59,374 nucleotides of DNA from Alphaproteobacteria bacterium (GCA_020846275.1 JADLEG010000008.1:1-59374); one strand, 5' to 3'. Numbered from the stretch's first letter, positions 1 to 8,809 are shown. A program made the numbers and translations. The notes: generated by a model from the sequence alone, not told the origin.

Positions 1-480
1 CCGAAGGACATCGTGTGGACCTGGTCCGCCGAGATGCGCTATCTCGGCCAGGGCAACAGCATCAAGGTCGATCTCGGCGCCGATCTCGCCGGGCTCGACG
101 CCGCGGAAGCGGCGCGGCGGTTCGAGGCGGAGTATGTGCGGCTCTATGGCCGCCCGGTCCCGGGCGGCATTCCCGAGGCGATCACCTGGCGCTTGATCGG
201 CGAATCGACGCGGACGACGCGCCGCTATGCGCTCGCCCGTTTGGTGGATACCGGCGGCCGGGTGCCGGCGCCGAAGATGCGGCGGATCTTCCTGCCCTCG
301 ACCAAGAGTTTCGCCGATGTCCCGGCCTACGACCGCTATGCCGTGCCGGGCGGCACGACGCTCGCCGGCCCGCTGGTGCTGACCGAACCCGAATCGACGC
401 TGGTCGTGCCCTACTCCGCAAGCGTGAGCGTGCTGGAATCGGGAACCGTCCGCGTGAAGCTGGAGGCCCGCCATGACTAG
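1..480 (+). CDS. hyuA: Hydantoinase A / oxoprolinase family, C-terminal fragment (5' end outside window)
   Basis: The open frame runs in from the window edge and stops at TAG 478-480, so only about the last 159 residues are seen. The segment ExMRYLGQGNSIKV is typical of the C-terminal part of HyuA/acetone-carboxylase beta/5-oxoprolinase proteins, ATP-dependent amidohydrolases that open lactam or hydantoin rings together with HyuB. The following gene starts inside this one (8-nt overlap), the usual hyuA-hyuB translational coupling. The exact substrate (hydantoin, 5-oxoproline or another cyclic amide) cannot be told from this fragment. The family call rests on the motif plus the adjacent hyuB. 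Confidence 0.85.
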   Translation, partial: PKDIVWTWSAEMRYLGQGNSIKVDLGADLAGLDAAEAARRFEAEYVRLYGRPVPGGIPEAITWRLIGESTRTTRRYALARLVDTGGRVPAPKMRRIFLPSTKSFADVPAYDRYAVPGGTTLAGPLVLTEPESTLVVPYSASVSVLESGTVRVKLEARHD

Positions 481-2107
481 ACCGGCGACGATCGATCCGG
501 TGACGCTGGAAATCCTGTGGACCCGGATGACCAGCGTGGTGGACGAGGCCGCGGCCACCTTCGTGCGCACCTCGTTCTCCACGCTGGTGCGCGAGGCCAA
601 CGACTATGCGGTCGTGCTGACCGACCGGCGCGGCCGCAACATCGCGCAATCCTCGCAGAGCATCCCGTCCTTCATCTGCACCATGCCGTCGACCATCCGG
701 CACTTCCTGTCGGTCTATGGCGAGGATGGGATGCGCGAGGGCGACGCCTACGTCACCAACGATCCCTGGCTGGGCAGCGGGCATCTCAATGACGCCAGCC
801 TGGCGATGCCGCTGTTCCGGCGGGGAAAGCTGGTCGGCTTCGCCGGCGTGGTCAGCCACCTGCCCGATATCGGCGGGCGCTTCCGCAGCCCGTCCAATGT
901 CGAGCTGTACGAGGAAGGCCTGCAAATCCCGCCCAGCCGCCTCCTCTTGGCCGGCGAGCCCGACGCCACGCTGGTGTCCCTGATCCGCGCCAACGTGCGC
1001 GTTCCCGACGAGACGATGGGCGACCTGTGGGCGCAGATCGCGTGCTGCCGCACCTTGGGCGAGCGGCTCAATACGCTGCTCGATGAGATCGACATCGATC
1101 TCGACGTGTTCGCCGACGAGGTCGTTCGGCGTACCGACACGGCGATGCGCGAGGCGATCGCCGCCGCGCCGGACGGAACCTACCGCTCGGTGATCGAGAA
1201 CGACGGCACGGCGGACATCCCCGGCGGCGTGGTCCACATCCCGTGCGCCGTCACCATCAAGGGCGACCGCGTGACGGTGGACTATTCCGGCTGCACGCCG
1301 CAGGTCAACCGGGCGATCAACACCGTCTACAACTACACCTTCGCCTATAGCGCCTATGCGCTGAAGGCCGTCTTCGCGCCGTGGATACCGAATGCCGAGG
1401 GCAGCTTCATGCCGATCACGATCACGGCGCCCGAGCGCAGCATCCTCAATCCGGTGCGCCCCGCGCCCTGCAGCGCCCGCGGCATGATCGGGCATCTTCT
1501 GCCGCCGGCGATCTTCGCGGCGCTCAGCAAGGCGATCCCCGAGCGCGTCCAGGCGGCGCCGGGCTCGCCGTCGAACTCGTTCCAGCTCTCCACCATGCAG
1601 TCCGGGCGCGGCGCCGTGGTCAATGGCTTCATCGGCGCCGGCCAGGGCGCCGGTACCGCCCGCGACGGAAAGTCGGCGATCAGCTTTCCCAGCAACCTGT
1701 CGAACACGCCGATCGAGGTCCTGGAATCGCTGGTGCCGATCGAGGTCATCCGCCGCGAGATGCGGCGCGGGTCCGGCGGCGGCGGCGCCCGGCGCGGCGG
1801 CGACGGCATCACCTTCGCCTTCGCCAGCCGGGGCGACAATCCGATCCGCGCGGCATTCCTGATCAACCGCGTGCGCAGCCCTGCGCCCGGCCTCAAGGGC
1901 GGCGTGCAAGGCAAGGCGGCATCGTTCAAGGTCAACGGGCGCGAGCTGGAGCCGTCGGTACCGCGCATGCTGGACAAGGGCGACGTGGTGCAGATCGAAA
2001 GCGGCGGCGGCGGCGGCTTTGGCCGGCCGGCGCGCGCCAAGCCCGCCCGGCCGGTCCGCGGCGCACGCCCGGGCAAGGCCAAGCCGGCGGGGCGGAAGCG
2101 GCGCTAG
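473..2107 (+). CDS. hyuB: Hydantoinase B / oxoprolinase family subunit
   Basis: This 544-aa protein has typical HyuB length and features: the N-terminal DPVTLEILWTRM block, the VTNDPWLGSGHLND block near residue 100, and a Gly-rich GGGGGFG stretch near the C-terminus. It should form the second subunit of a cytoplasmic ATP-dependent hydantoinase/oxoprolinase with the upstream HyuA. The ATG lies 8 nt inside hyuA. After the Gly-rich end there is a basic tail of about 30 residues rich in Arg, Lys, Ala and Pro that most homologues would not need; it may be a late extension. An SDR gene follows 38 nt later with its own strong ribosome site, suggesting one operon. Confidence 0.92.
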   Translation: MTRPATIDPVTLEILWTRMTSVVDEAAATFVRTSFSTLVREANDYAVVLTDRRGRNIAQSSQSIPSFICTMPSTIRHFLSVYGEDGMREGDAYVTNDPWLGSGHLNDASLAMPLFRRGKLVGFAGVVSHLPDIGGRFRSPSNVELYEEGLQIPPSRLLLAGEPDATLVSLIRANVRVPDETMGDLWAQIACCRTLGERLNTLLDEIDIDLDVFADEVVRRTDTAMREAIAAAPDGTYRSVIENDGTADIPGGVVHIPCAVTIKGDRVTVDYSGCTPQVNRAINTVYNYTFAYSAYALKAVFAPWIPNAEGSFMPITITAPERSILNPVRPAPCSARGMIGHLLPPAIFAALSKAIPERVQAAPGSPSNSFQLSTMQSGRGAVVNGFIGAGQGAGTARDGKSAISFPSNLSNTPIEVLESLVPIEVIRREMRRGSGGGGARRGGDGITFAFASRGDNPIRAAFLINRVRSPAPGLKGGVQGKAASFKVNGRELEPSVPRMLDKGDVVQIESGGGGGFGRPARAKPARPVRGARPGKAKPAGRKRR

Positions 2108-2145
2108 ACGCAACCGGGTTCACGGGTCAAGGGAGGAGGGCATCG

Positions 2146-2901
2146 ATGGCAAGCGGCGACAAGAAGACGGTCATCGTCACGGCGGCGGGTCGTGGCATCG
2201 GCGCGGCCTGCGCGCGCATGCTGGCGGGCAAGGGGTGGGTTCCGGTCTTGTCTTCGCCCTCCACGTCCTGCGAGACCCTGGCGAAGGAGCTGGGCGGCTG
2301 GGCCGTGCGCGGCTCGGTCACGGCGCCGGGCGACCTCGAAGCGCTGGTGCGCCTTGCCCTGGACAAGACCGGCCGCATTGACGGGGTGGTGGCCAACACG
2401 GGGCACGGGCCGGGCGGCATGAAGAACGCCACCGGGCCGATCATGGGCCCGGACGCGCAGGGCCGCCTGCTCGACATCGAAGACGGCGACTGGCATGCCG
2501 GACTCGACATGTACCTCCTCTATCTCGTCCGCCTGCTGCGGCTGGTGACGCCGGTCATGGAACGCCAGGGCGGCGGCTCGATCGTCGCCATCTCGTCGGT
2601 CAACGCGCTCGAGCCGCGCCCGCGCTATCCGATGAGCATCATCCGCATGGCGATGCACGGCTTCACCAAGCTCTACGCCGACCGCTATGGCCGCGCGGGC
2701 ATTCGCATCAACAACGTCCTGCCCGGCTTCGTCGACAATCTGCAGGTGCCGGAAGAGGCGATCCAGCTGATCCCCCTGAAGCGCCCGGTCAAGACCCAGG
2801 AGATCGCCGCGACGGTGGCGTTCCTTCTGTCGCCCGAGGCGAGCGGGATCACCGCGCAGAACATGCTGGTGGACGGCGGCTTCACGCGCGCGGTCCGGTA
2901 G
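2146..2901 (+). CDS. Short-chain dehydrogenase/reductase with atypical active site
   Basis: This 251-aa SDR-fold protein starts at the ATG preceded by GGGAGGAGGG. The nucleotide-binding motif TAAGRGIG is at residues 12-19, the NAG-like ANTG at 83-86 and the catalytic-type Ser in AISSVNA at about 150. The usual YxxxK is not there: aligning HGFTK with the classical VHGLTR block puts Met163 at the Tyr position and Arg167 at the Lys position, although Tyr161 lies two residues upstream. It may therefore have altered catalysis or use Tyr161. It is the third gene of the hyuA-hyuB unit, so a role in metabolising the ring-opened product is plausible but unproven. Confidence 0.8.
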   Translation: MASGDKKTVIVTAAGRGIGAACARMLAGKGWVPVLSSPSTSCETLAKELGGWAVRGSVTAPGDLEALVRLALDKTGRIDGVVANTGHGPGGMKNATGPIMGPDAQGRLLDIEDGDWHAGLDMYLLYLVRLLRLVTPVMERQGGGSIVAISSVNALEPRPRYPMSIIRMAMHGFTKLYADRYGRAGIRINNVLPGFVDNLQVPEEAIQLIPLKRPVKTQEIAATVAFLLSPEASGITAQNMLVDGGFTRAVR

Positions 2902-2918
2902 GCGCCGTCAGAGCGCCT
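2900..2918. terminator. Short hairpin between convergent genes
   Basis: AGGCGC (2900-2905) pairs with GCGCCT (2913-2918) around a 7-nt loop, exactly where the SDR gene and the opposing iclR gene end. There is no T-run, and the stem overlaps the last codons of iclR. It is only a weak bidirectional terminator candidate. Confidence 0.3.
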
Positions 2919-3642
2919 CGGATATCCGCGTCGCCGCGTTGATGATTTCGGACGCGTAACCTTTCAGGGTCGCAAGGTCCAGCCGCTCCACGGGGCCGGT
3001 GACCGCGATCGAGCCCATGATCGTGCCGTCGCGGCCGAGGATCGGCGCGGCGATGCTGTTGACGCCCGGACGGTAACCGCTCTGCGAGATCGCGAATCCG
3101 TCGGCACGCACGGCGGCCAGTTCTTTCCGCAATTTCGCGGGATCGATATCGGCGATGCGGAAATGCTCGCGGGCCGCGACGATCGCCCGGTCCAGCGCTT
3201 CGGTCGGCAGATGTGCCAGGATCGCCTTGCCGGATGCGGTGCGCGCCGCGGGCGCCCGCGCGCCGACCTGGGACGAGATGCGCACCGGCGCCGCGGCCTC
3301 CATCTTGTCCAGATAGAGAATGTCGTCGCTGTCGGGCACGCAGAGAAACACCGATTCGTTCAGCTTCTCGTATAGGCCGCGCAGATAGGGCTGGGCGGCC
3401 CGCCGCACTTGGTTGCGGTGCACGACCTGCAGCCCGAACTCCCACATGCGCAGCGTGGCCTGGTAGCGCGACGTCGCGGAATCCTTGCTCACATAGCCGA
3501 GCGACAGCAGCGTGCCGACGATCCGCTGCACGTTGCTCTTGTTCAGGTCCATCTCCCGCGCGAGTTCCGAAATTCCGCGCGGCTGATCGCTGGCGGCGAG
3601 CGTTTCGAGGACCCGCAGGCCTTTGACGATTGTGCTGTCCAT
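2908..3642 (-). CDS. IclR-family transcriptional regulator
   Basis: This 244-aa protein has an N-terminal winged helix-turn-helix (about residues 5-60, with GISELAREMDLNKSNVQRIV) and a C-terminal IclR effector domain containing GRDGTIMGSIAVTGP. IclR proteins bind small aromatic or aliphatic acids and usually control a neighbouring catabolic operon. It lies downstream of, and on the same strand as, the comDE-like decarboxylase pair (125-nt gap) and converges with the hyuAB-SDR unit, so either could be its target. No operator could be recognised. Confidence 0.9.
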   Translation of the reverse strand: MDSTIVKGLRVLETLAASDQPRGISELAREMDLNKSNVQRIVGTLLSLGYVSKDSATSRYQATLRMWEFGLQVVHRNQVRRAAQPYLRGLYEKLNESVFLCVPDSDDILYLDKMEAAAPVRISSQVGARAPAARTASGKAILAHLPTEALDRAIVAAREHFRIADIDPAKLRKELAAVRADGFAISQSGYRPGVNSIAAPILGRDGTIMGSIAVTGPVERLDLATLKGYASEIINAATRISEAL

Positions 3643-3767
3643 GGGTTCCGATGGCGGGCGTTACAGGGAAGCCGACGCCCCACCATATCAATATTCGATA
3701 CACAGGGCATCAACGAATTGCGCAGAATCCGCGCGGATTTCGGGACAACAAGTTCAATTGCCAGTTG

Positions 3768-4382
3768 CTATTCGCGCGTACCCAGCCCGCGCATGAACCG
3801 GTCGCGGATCTTGGCCGGGTCGCGCTCGGTCTGGGCCACTGCCGGCTGGGCGTCGATCCGGGTGGCGATCAGCCAGGGACCGTCCTCGGCCAGGCAGCGG
3901 TCGACCAGCCGCTCGAAATGGGCCTCGTCGTCCGCCCACAAGCTCTTGTCCAGGCCCGACCCGCGCGCGATCGCCACGATATCCGCCCCGTGCGCGGTCG
4001 CCGTGGGCTGCGATCCGGTGATCTGGTAGGCGGCATTGTCCATGATGACGATCGCCAGGTTGCGCGGCTTCAGATGCGCGATCGTAGCCAGGCAGCCGAG
4101 CTGCATCATGATCGACCCGTCGCCTTCCAGCGCGATGACGCGCCGCTGCGGCTGGGCCAGCGCCACGCCCAGCGCGATGGGCGCCGCCAGGCCCATGCTG
4201 CCGAGCATGTAGAAATTCTGCGGCCGGCGTTCGGCGGCCCACAGGTCGAAATTGGTGTTGCCGATGCCGCCGACCACCGCTTCCTCGCGCTTCAGCTTGG
4301 CGACCAAGCGCTTGGTGATGTCGAAGCGGTTCATGACCTTGGCGTTGCCGCGGCCGCGGGATTCGGTGTCGATCGCCGACAT
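3768..4382 (-). CDS. ThDP-dependent decarboxylase, C-terminal-type (ComE-like) subunit, copy 1
   Basis: This 204-aa protein matches the diphosphate-binding half of a thiamine-diphosphate decarboxylase. GDG at residues 87-89 is followed 26 residues later by MDN, the GDG-X26-N cofactor motif. Size and split architecture match the beta subunit of sulfopyruvate decarboxylase (ComE) or the C-terminal half of phosphonopyruvate decarboxylase. The chosen ATG is at 4380-4382; the frame stays open upstream, but that stretch overlaps the partner gene. The ComD-like partner ends 8 nt upstream. The substrate is probably a 2-oxo acid, but sulfopyruvate itself is only a family guess. A second such pair lies at 41593-42760. 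Confidence 0.82.
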   Translation of the reverse strand: MSAIDTESRGRGNAKVMNRFDITKRLVAKLKREEAVVGGIGNTNFDLWAAERRPQNFYMLGSMGLAAPIALGVALAQPQRRVIALEGDGSIMMQLGCLATIAHLKPRNLAIVIMDNAAYQITGSQPTATAHGADIVAIARGSGLDKSLWADDEAHFERLVDRCLAEDGPWLIATRIDAQPAVAQTERDPAKIRDRFMRGLGTRE

Positions 4383-4390
4383 GCTCGTTC

Positions 4391-4942
4391 TCACTTCTTC
4401 AGCACCTTGCCGCCGGTCAGCAGCGGCGACAGGATCAGCGCCGCCGGCGCCTGGGTCATCACCGCCTGCTTGATCGTCCGGTCGGTGATGAACTCGACCT
4501 CGTCCAGGCGGCTGATCGTATGGTGCTCGATCGCCAGTGAATCGAGCACGGGGCGCATCGTGCGACACGTCAGCGCCTGGCCCCAGTTGAACTCGCCCAG
4601 GGTGCCGCGCTCCGACACGATCATCACGACCGGGATCTGGAACGGCACCGCCAGCGACGCGATCGCATTGGCGAGCGTGGCGAAGCCGCTGGTCTGCATC
4701 AGCACGCAGCCGCGCATCCCGCCCATCCACGCCCCCGCGACGATGCCGACTGCCTCCTCCTCGCGCGTGGTCGCAAAGGTGGTGAAATCGCGGTCGGCGT
4801 GCAGCACGTCGAGCAGTGGCCGCAGCACGTTGTCGGGCACGTAGGTCGCCAGGCGAACCTGGTTCTGCTTCAGCACGTCGCGCATGATCTCGTGCCAGGG
4901 CCTGGTGGCCCCGGCGACCGTCGGCGCAGCGCTTCCTGTCAT
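4391..4942 (-). CDS. ThDP-dependent decarboxylase, N-terminal-type (ComD-like) subunit, copy 1
   Basis: This 183-aa protein matches the pyrimidine-binding half of the enzyme. It has the conserved TTREEEAVGIVAG segment, whose Glu activates thiamine diphosphate, and the QTSGFATLANAI block. I chose the ATG at 4940-4942 because GGGGAAGAG lies 7 nt upstream; the open frame continues 32 codons further without a better site. It should form a cytoplasmic heteromer with the ComE-like protein encoded immediately downstream. The pair sits between iclR and a divergently oriented hydroxyacid dehydrogenase gene, which suggests 2-oxo-acid chemistry. Confidence 0.82.
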   Translation of the reverse strand: MTGSAAPTVAGATRPWHEIMRDVLKQNQVRLATYVPDNVLRPLLDVLHADRDFTTFATTREEEAVGIVAGAWMGGMRGCVLMQTSGFATLANAIASLAVPFQIPVVMIVSERGTLGEFNWGQALTCRTMRPVLDSLAIEHHTISRLDEVEFITDRTIKQAVMTQAPAALILSPLLTGGKVLKK

Positions 4943-5132
4943 TGCGTCTCTTCCCCCTGCGGCGGCGCCAAGCGGCGGCGCTTTGCCCTTCCGGCGACCA
5001 TAAAGCGCCAGACTCACCGGGCTGGCAAGTCGCGACAAGGCCCTCGCGCCGGCCTATCGCTGCTCGATATGCCGCCAGGTGCCCGCGAGCCGCCGCGGGG
5101 GCGACGCGTGGTGCGGGTGCAAGGAATGCGAA

Positions 5133-5138
5133 TACAAT
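5133..5138 (+). promoter_or_regulatory. Possible -10 element upstream of the hydroxyacid dehydrogenase gene
   Basis: TACAAT lies 36 nt before the start at 5174, in the 231-bp divergent region between the comD-like gene and this gene. I see no convincing -35 at 17 nt, so this is only a weak call. Nothing else recognisable was found in this divergent region. Confidence 0.25.
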
Positions 5139-5173
5139 GACCGTGCCGTACCTGTCCGGGGGTTGAAGACACG

Positions 5174-6145
5174 ATGGCCGTTTCCTTTCTCGTGACCGAT
5201 GTCGATTTTCCCGCCACTGCGCGCGCCTTGATCGAGCAGCGCCAGGCCCGTGCGACCTATGTGCCGACGAGCACGAAACCGACGGAGTTGCTCGACCTCC
5301 TCGCGCGCGAGCCGTTCGACGCGATGATCGTCCGCACGGTCCGGATCACCGACGAGGCAATGGCCGCCGCGGCCCCCCGGTTGCGGGTGATTTCGAAGTT
5401 CGGGGTCGGCGTCGACAACATCGACGTCAAGGCCGCGAGCGCGCGGGACATAGCGGTGCTCAATACCCACGGCTCCAACGCGCAATCCGTCGCCGAGCTT
5501 GCGTTCCTGCTGATCCTGGCGCTGAAGCGGCGATTGCTGGCGCTCGATGCCAGCATCCGGCAGGGCCGGTGGGACCGCGTCACCCATGTGGGCGGCGAGC
5601 TGAAGGGGCGGCATCTCTGCATCGTCGGCTATGGCTGCGTCGGCCGCGCCGTGCATGCGATCGCGCGCGGTTTCGGGCTGGTCGTTTCCGCCTATGACCC
5701 CTATGTGGACGCGTCGCTGGTGCCGGACGATGTGAGGCTGGTCAAGAACCTGGACGACGCGTTGCCGGATGCCGATATCGTCACGCTTCACTGCCCGTTG
5801 ACGCCGGAAACCCGCGGCATGATCGCGGGGCCGGGCCTTGCGCGCCTCAAGCGCTCGGCGCTGCTCATCAACACGGCGCGCGGGCCGATCGTCGACGAGG
5901 CGGCGCTGATCGATTGCCTGTCGAACGACCGCATCGCCGGCGCGGGCCTGGACACGTTCACCGACGAACCGATCCGGCCCGACAACCCGCTCTACCGGAT
6001 GCGCAACACCGTGTTCTCGCCGCACATGGGCGGCAGCACCCGGGAAGCGATGGAGCGCGTGGCCGCGCAGGCGGTCGAGAATGCCTTCGCGATCCTGGAC
6101 GGGACGCCCTTTGATCCGCTCTGCCTGGTCAATCCCCGGCGCTGA
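5174..6145 (+). CDS. D-isomer-specific 2-hydroxyacid dehydrogenase (SerA-like)
   Basis: This 323-aa protein shows the D-2-hydroxyacid dehydrogenase fold. The NAD-binding GYGCVG is at residues 152-157, followed by the substrate/catalytic Arg236 (NTARGPIV), Glu265 (TDEP) and His284 (FSPHMGGST). This Arg/Glu/His triad oxidises or reduces D-2-hydroxy acids with NAD(H). It lacks the C-terminal ACT regulatory domain of biosynthetic SerA, so a catabolic hydroxyacid role is more likely. It is divergent from the comDE-like pair and directly precedes a threonine-synthase-like gene. Confidence 0.88.
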   Translation: MAVSFLVTDVDFPATARALIEQRQARATYVPTSTKPTELLDLLAREPFDAMIVRTVRITDEAMAAAAPRLRVISKFGVGVDNIDVKAASARDIAVLNTHGSNAQSVAELAFLLILALKRRLLALDASIRQGRWDRVTHVGGELKGRHLCIVGYGCVGRAVHAIARGFGLVVSAYDPYVDASLVPDDVRLVKNLDDALPDADIVTLHCPLTPETRGMIAGPGLARLKRSALLINTARGPIVDEAALIDCLSNDRIAGAGLDTFTDEPIRPDNPLYRMRNTVFSPHMGGSTREAMERVAAQAVENAFAILDGTPFDPLCLVNPRR

Positions 6146-6221
6146 CGGGTACGGCGCGCCGGATGACGAAGTCACTCCAACCAAGCCGAATTTGGCTGGC
6201 GGAGTGTCGCGAGTTGTGCCA

Positions 6222-7370
6222 ATGGCAATCGGGATGGACGCCGGAATAGCTTCCTACATCGATCCTGCGACAAACGAGGCCTATCCGCTCGATCGGCCCA
6301 GATGGCGCTCGGCGACGGGCAGCCCCTTGATGATAAGCGCCCTGCCCGGCATGAGCCGCGCCGGCATCGACCGCACCGAGCGCAGCCTTTGGCGATACCG
6401 CAAGGCCTTGCCCGGGGCCATCGCCGCGCCGATCAGCATGGGGGAAGGATGCACGCCGCTGGTGCGCCGGCCATGGCGGGGTGGCGAGGCCCTGTTCAAG
6501 CTGGAGTGGTTCTCGCCGACGGGAAGCTTCAAGGATCGCGGCGCGAGCGTCATGATGTCGATGTTGCGCGAACAGGGGATTCGACATGTGCTCGAGGACA
6601 GCTCCGGCAATGGCGGCGCCGCGATCGCGGCCTATGCCGCAGCCGGAGGCATGAAGGCGAAGATCCTCACGCCTGCATCGACTCAGCCGGCCAAGACGGT
6701 GCAGATGCGTGCCTATGGCGCCGAAGTCGAGCTCGTTCCCGGCACGCGCCAGGACACCGCGGACGAAGCCGAGCGGCAGGCCGGGCACATCTTCTATGCG
6801 AGCCACAACTGGCACCCGTTCTTCCTGCAGGGCACCAAGACGCTCGCCTACGAATTGTGGGAAGACCTGGGTTTCCGCGCGCCGGACAACGTGATCGCGC
6901 CGACGGGCGCCGGCAGCAACGTGCTCGGCTGCGATATCGGATTCGACGAGCTTGTTCGCTGCGGCGAGATCGCGCGGCGGCCGCGTCTGTTCGCGGTCCA
7001 GCCAGCCAATTGCGCGCCGATCCACGCGGCGTTCGTCTCGGGCGGAACCCTGCCGGTGCCGGTCGACGTCAGGCCCACGATCGCGGAGGGCACGGCTATC
7101 GCCAAGCCGATTCGCCTGAAGCCCGTGCTCGACGCCGTCCGCCGTTCAGGCGGATCGACCCTCGCCGTGACGGAGGAGGAGATCGTCGCGTCCCTGCTCG
7201 AACTTGCCGGGACAGGCCTCTATGCCGAGCCGACGAGCGCCGCGGCGGCTGCGGCATACACAAGGCTGCTTGCCGAAGGCACGATCAAGCACGACGAGAC
7301 GACCGTGGTGGTGCTGACCGGAAGCGGCCTCAAGGCAACGCAGTTGATCGGCAAGATTCTGGGCGGCTAG
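6222..7370 (+). CDS. Threonine-synthase-like PLP enzyme (beta family), copy 1
   Basis: This 382-aa fold-type II PLP enzyme has the Schiff-base Lys104 in PTGSFKDRG and the phosphate-binding SSGNGGAA about 45 residues later. It most resembles threonine synthase or related beta-eliminases/replacement enzymes. The ATG at 6222 was preferred because earlier in-frame starts overlap the preceding gene; ATG 6234 is an alternative. The catabolic context argues against simple threonine biosynthesis, and a second family member lies at 15734. The TAG stop (7368-7370) is part of the CTAG end of the palindromic repeat that begins here, so the 3' end was fixed or preserved at a repeat insertion. Confidence 0.82.
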   Translation: MAIGMDAGIASYIDPATNEAYPLDRPRWRSATGSPLMISALPGMSRAGIDRTERSLWRYRKALPGAIAAPISMGEGCTPLVRRPWRGGEALFKLEWFSPTGSFKDRGASVMMSMLREQGIRHVLEDSSGNGGAAIAAYAAAGGMKAKILTPASTQPAKTVQMRAYGAEVELVPGTRQDTADEAERQAGHIFYASHNWHPFFLQGTKTLAYELWEDLGFRAPDNVIAPTGAGSNVLGCDIGFDELVRCGEIARRPRLFAVQPANCAPIHAAFVSGGTLPVPVDVRPTIAEGTAIAKPIRLKPVLDAVRRSGGSTLAVTEEEIVASLLELAGTGLYAEPTSAAAAAAYTRLLAEGTIKHDETTVVVLTGSGLKATQLIGKILGG

Positions 7371-7534
7371 TGTCCCGATTCCGAAGTTCGTCAGTGTTAG
7401 CGATGCACGCCGTACGAACTTCGGAATCGAAAAGGACACGAGCAACTATTTCAAGTCTAGTGCCCCTCTGGAACCCGAAGTTCGCCTCCGGTCTCGCGTT
7501 CAAGAGATGGCGAACTTCGGGTTCGGGGCACTAG
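7367..7534. mobile_element. MITE-like double-palindrome element, copy 1
   Basis: This 168-bp element has inverted ends that match at 21 of the outer 24 bases (left CTAGTGTCCCGATTCCGAAG, right complement CTAGTGCCCCGAACCCGAAG). It is two hairpins in tandem. Half A is 7367-7440. Half B is 7457-7534, with perfect 10-bp CTAGTGCCCC ends. A 16-bp A/T-rich spacer separates them, and all four arms share CGAAGTTCG or its complement. A second copy is found inverted at 59248 to the window end. It has no coding capacity. The CTAG at each end could be a target duplication, as for IS5-type elements, or TA for mariner types. The parent transposase is not in the window. Confidence 0.85.
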
Positions 7535-8809
7535 GCTGCGACAGCCCTCTCGGCGAATCCAACCGAAGCGCCGAATATCGTAGGGCGCCAGCGACAGTGG
7601 CGGAATGCGGCCGGACGCCAGGTCGGCAATGAGCCGGCCGGTCACCGCGCCCAGCGTCAAGCCCAGATGCCCGTGGCCGAACGCGAGATAGACGGACGCG
7701 AAGCGCGGCGACCGGCCGATGACCGGCAGGCTGTCGGGCGTCGAGGGGCGGTGCCCCATCCATCGAGTGCGCGCCTCGCCGCTGAGGCCCGGCAGCATGC
7801 GCTCTGCAATCTTGAGAAGGCGTTCGGCGCGCGCGTAGCGCGGCGGAGCGTCGAGCGTTGCAAGCTCGGCCGTCCCTGCGAGCCGGATGCCATCGACCAT
7901 CGGGACGAGACCGAAGCGATAGTCGCCCGAAAGCAACGGCACGCGGAGATCGATATTCGGTCTTGGCAGCATGAGGTGATAGCCGCGTTCCGTGTCGAGC
8001 GGCAGATAGCCGGCGAGCTGCCGTGCCCACCGCTTGGAGAAGGCGCCGGTCGCGATGACGAGCTGGTCGATCTTGCGCCTGCCCTTGTCGGTGAGAAGCG
8101 CCGTCGGACCGCCCGCGCCCATTGCAATCTCGCGCACCTCCTCTTGTACGATTTCGCCTCCGTTTCTCGCGAAGTTTTCAGCGAGCGCCGCGGTGACCAT
8201 GTAGGGATTGAGCGTCTGCACGCTGTCGGGCAGGTAGACGCCCTTGCAGAAGATCGGTGCCAGCGCGGGTTCGAGCTGGCGAAGTTCCTCCGGGGCCAGA
8301 TCGACGACCTCGACGCCGCGCTTGCGCCTCAAGTCGTGCCAGGGCTTGGCCCTGTCATAGGAGGCCTGCCGCTCGTAGACGTAGAGCTCCCCGGATCGCC
8401 GGACAAGATCGTTCGCGCCCGCCTCGGCAAGCAGCACGCGATACGCCTCCATCGCGTGGTTCAGGATCGCCTGCAGCGCGACCGAGATTTCCTCGACCCG
8501 GCGGGCGCGCGCCGCCAGGACGAAACCGAGGAGATAGGGCAGGAGCGACGGCAGGTGCTGCCAGCGGATGACGAGCGGGCCGTCCGGGTCGAGCAGCATC
8601 CGCGGCACGTCCCGCAGAACGCCCGGCGTGGCAATTGGCACGCAGGCGCCCGTCTGGATCAGGCCGGCGTTGCCGAAGGAGCAGCCTTTTCCCGGCGGCA
8701 GACGATCGAGCAGGGTCACCGGATGGCCGTCCCGCAGCAGATATAGGGCCGTGCACACGCCGACCGCGCCGGCGCCGAGGACCGTGAAGTGTTTTTTCGT
8801 CGTGGACAT
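7457..8809 (-). CDS. FAD-dependent D-amino-acid oxidase/dehydrogenase (DadA-like)
   Basis: This 450-aa flavoprotein has the N-terminal GAGAVG dinucleotide motif (residues 12-17), the DAO-family GCSFGNAGLI segment, the WMGHRPSTPDSLPVIG block and the HGHLGLTLG FAD-binding end. It should deaminate a D-amino acid, or oxidise a sarcosine-like secondary amine, to an oxo acid. The start at 8809 follows GAGG and the upstream frame lacks conserved sequence. Oddly, the natural end near WIRREGCRS runs into the repeat element: its half B is translated as 25 extra residues (LVPRTRSSPS...) and its terminal TAG provides the stop. It is convergent with the threonine-synthase-like gene and probably co-transcribed from the ABC ATPase side. 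Confidence 0.87.
   Translation of the reverse strand: MSTTKKHFTVLGAGAVGVCTALYLLRDGHPVTLLDRLPPGKGCSFGNAGLIQTGACVPIATPGVLRDVPRMLLDPDGPLVIRWQHLPSLLPYLLGFVLAARARRVEEISVALQAILNHAMEAYRVLLAEAGANDLVRRSGELYVYERQASYDRAKPWHDLRRKRGVEVVDLAPEELRQLEPALAPIFCKGVYLPDSVQTLNPYMVTAALAENFARNGGEIVQEEVREIAMGAGGPTALLTDKGRRKIDQLVIATGAFSKRWARQLAGYLPLDTERGYHLMLPRPNIDLRVPLLSGDYRFGLVPMVDGIRLAGTAELATLDAPPRYARAERLLKIAERMLPGLSGEARTRWMGHRPSTPDSLPVIGRSPRFASVYLAFGHGHLGLTLGAVTGRLIADLASGRIPPLSLAPYDIRRFGWIRREGCRSLVPRTRSSPSLERETGGELRVPEGH

Noticed and set aside
182..2113. 643-aa minus-strand open frame opposite hyuA/hyuB
   Set aside because: Antisense to hyuB over its whole length with low-complexity Arg/Ala/Gly composition and no motif.
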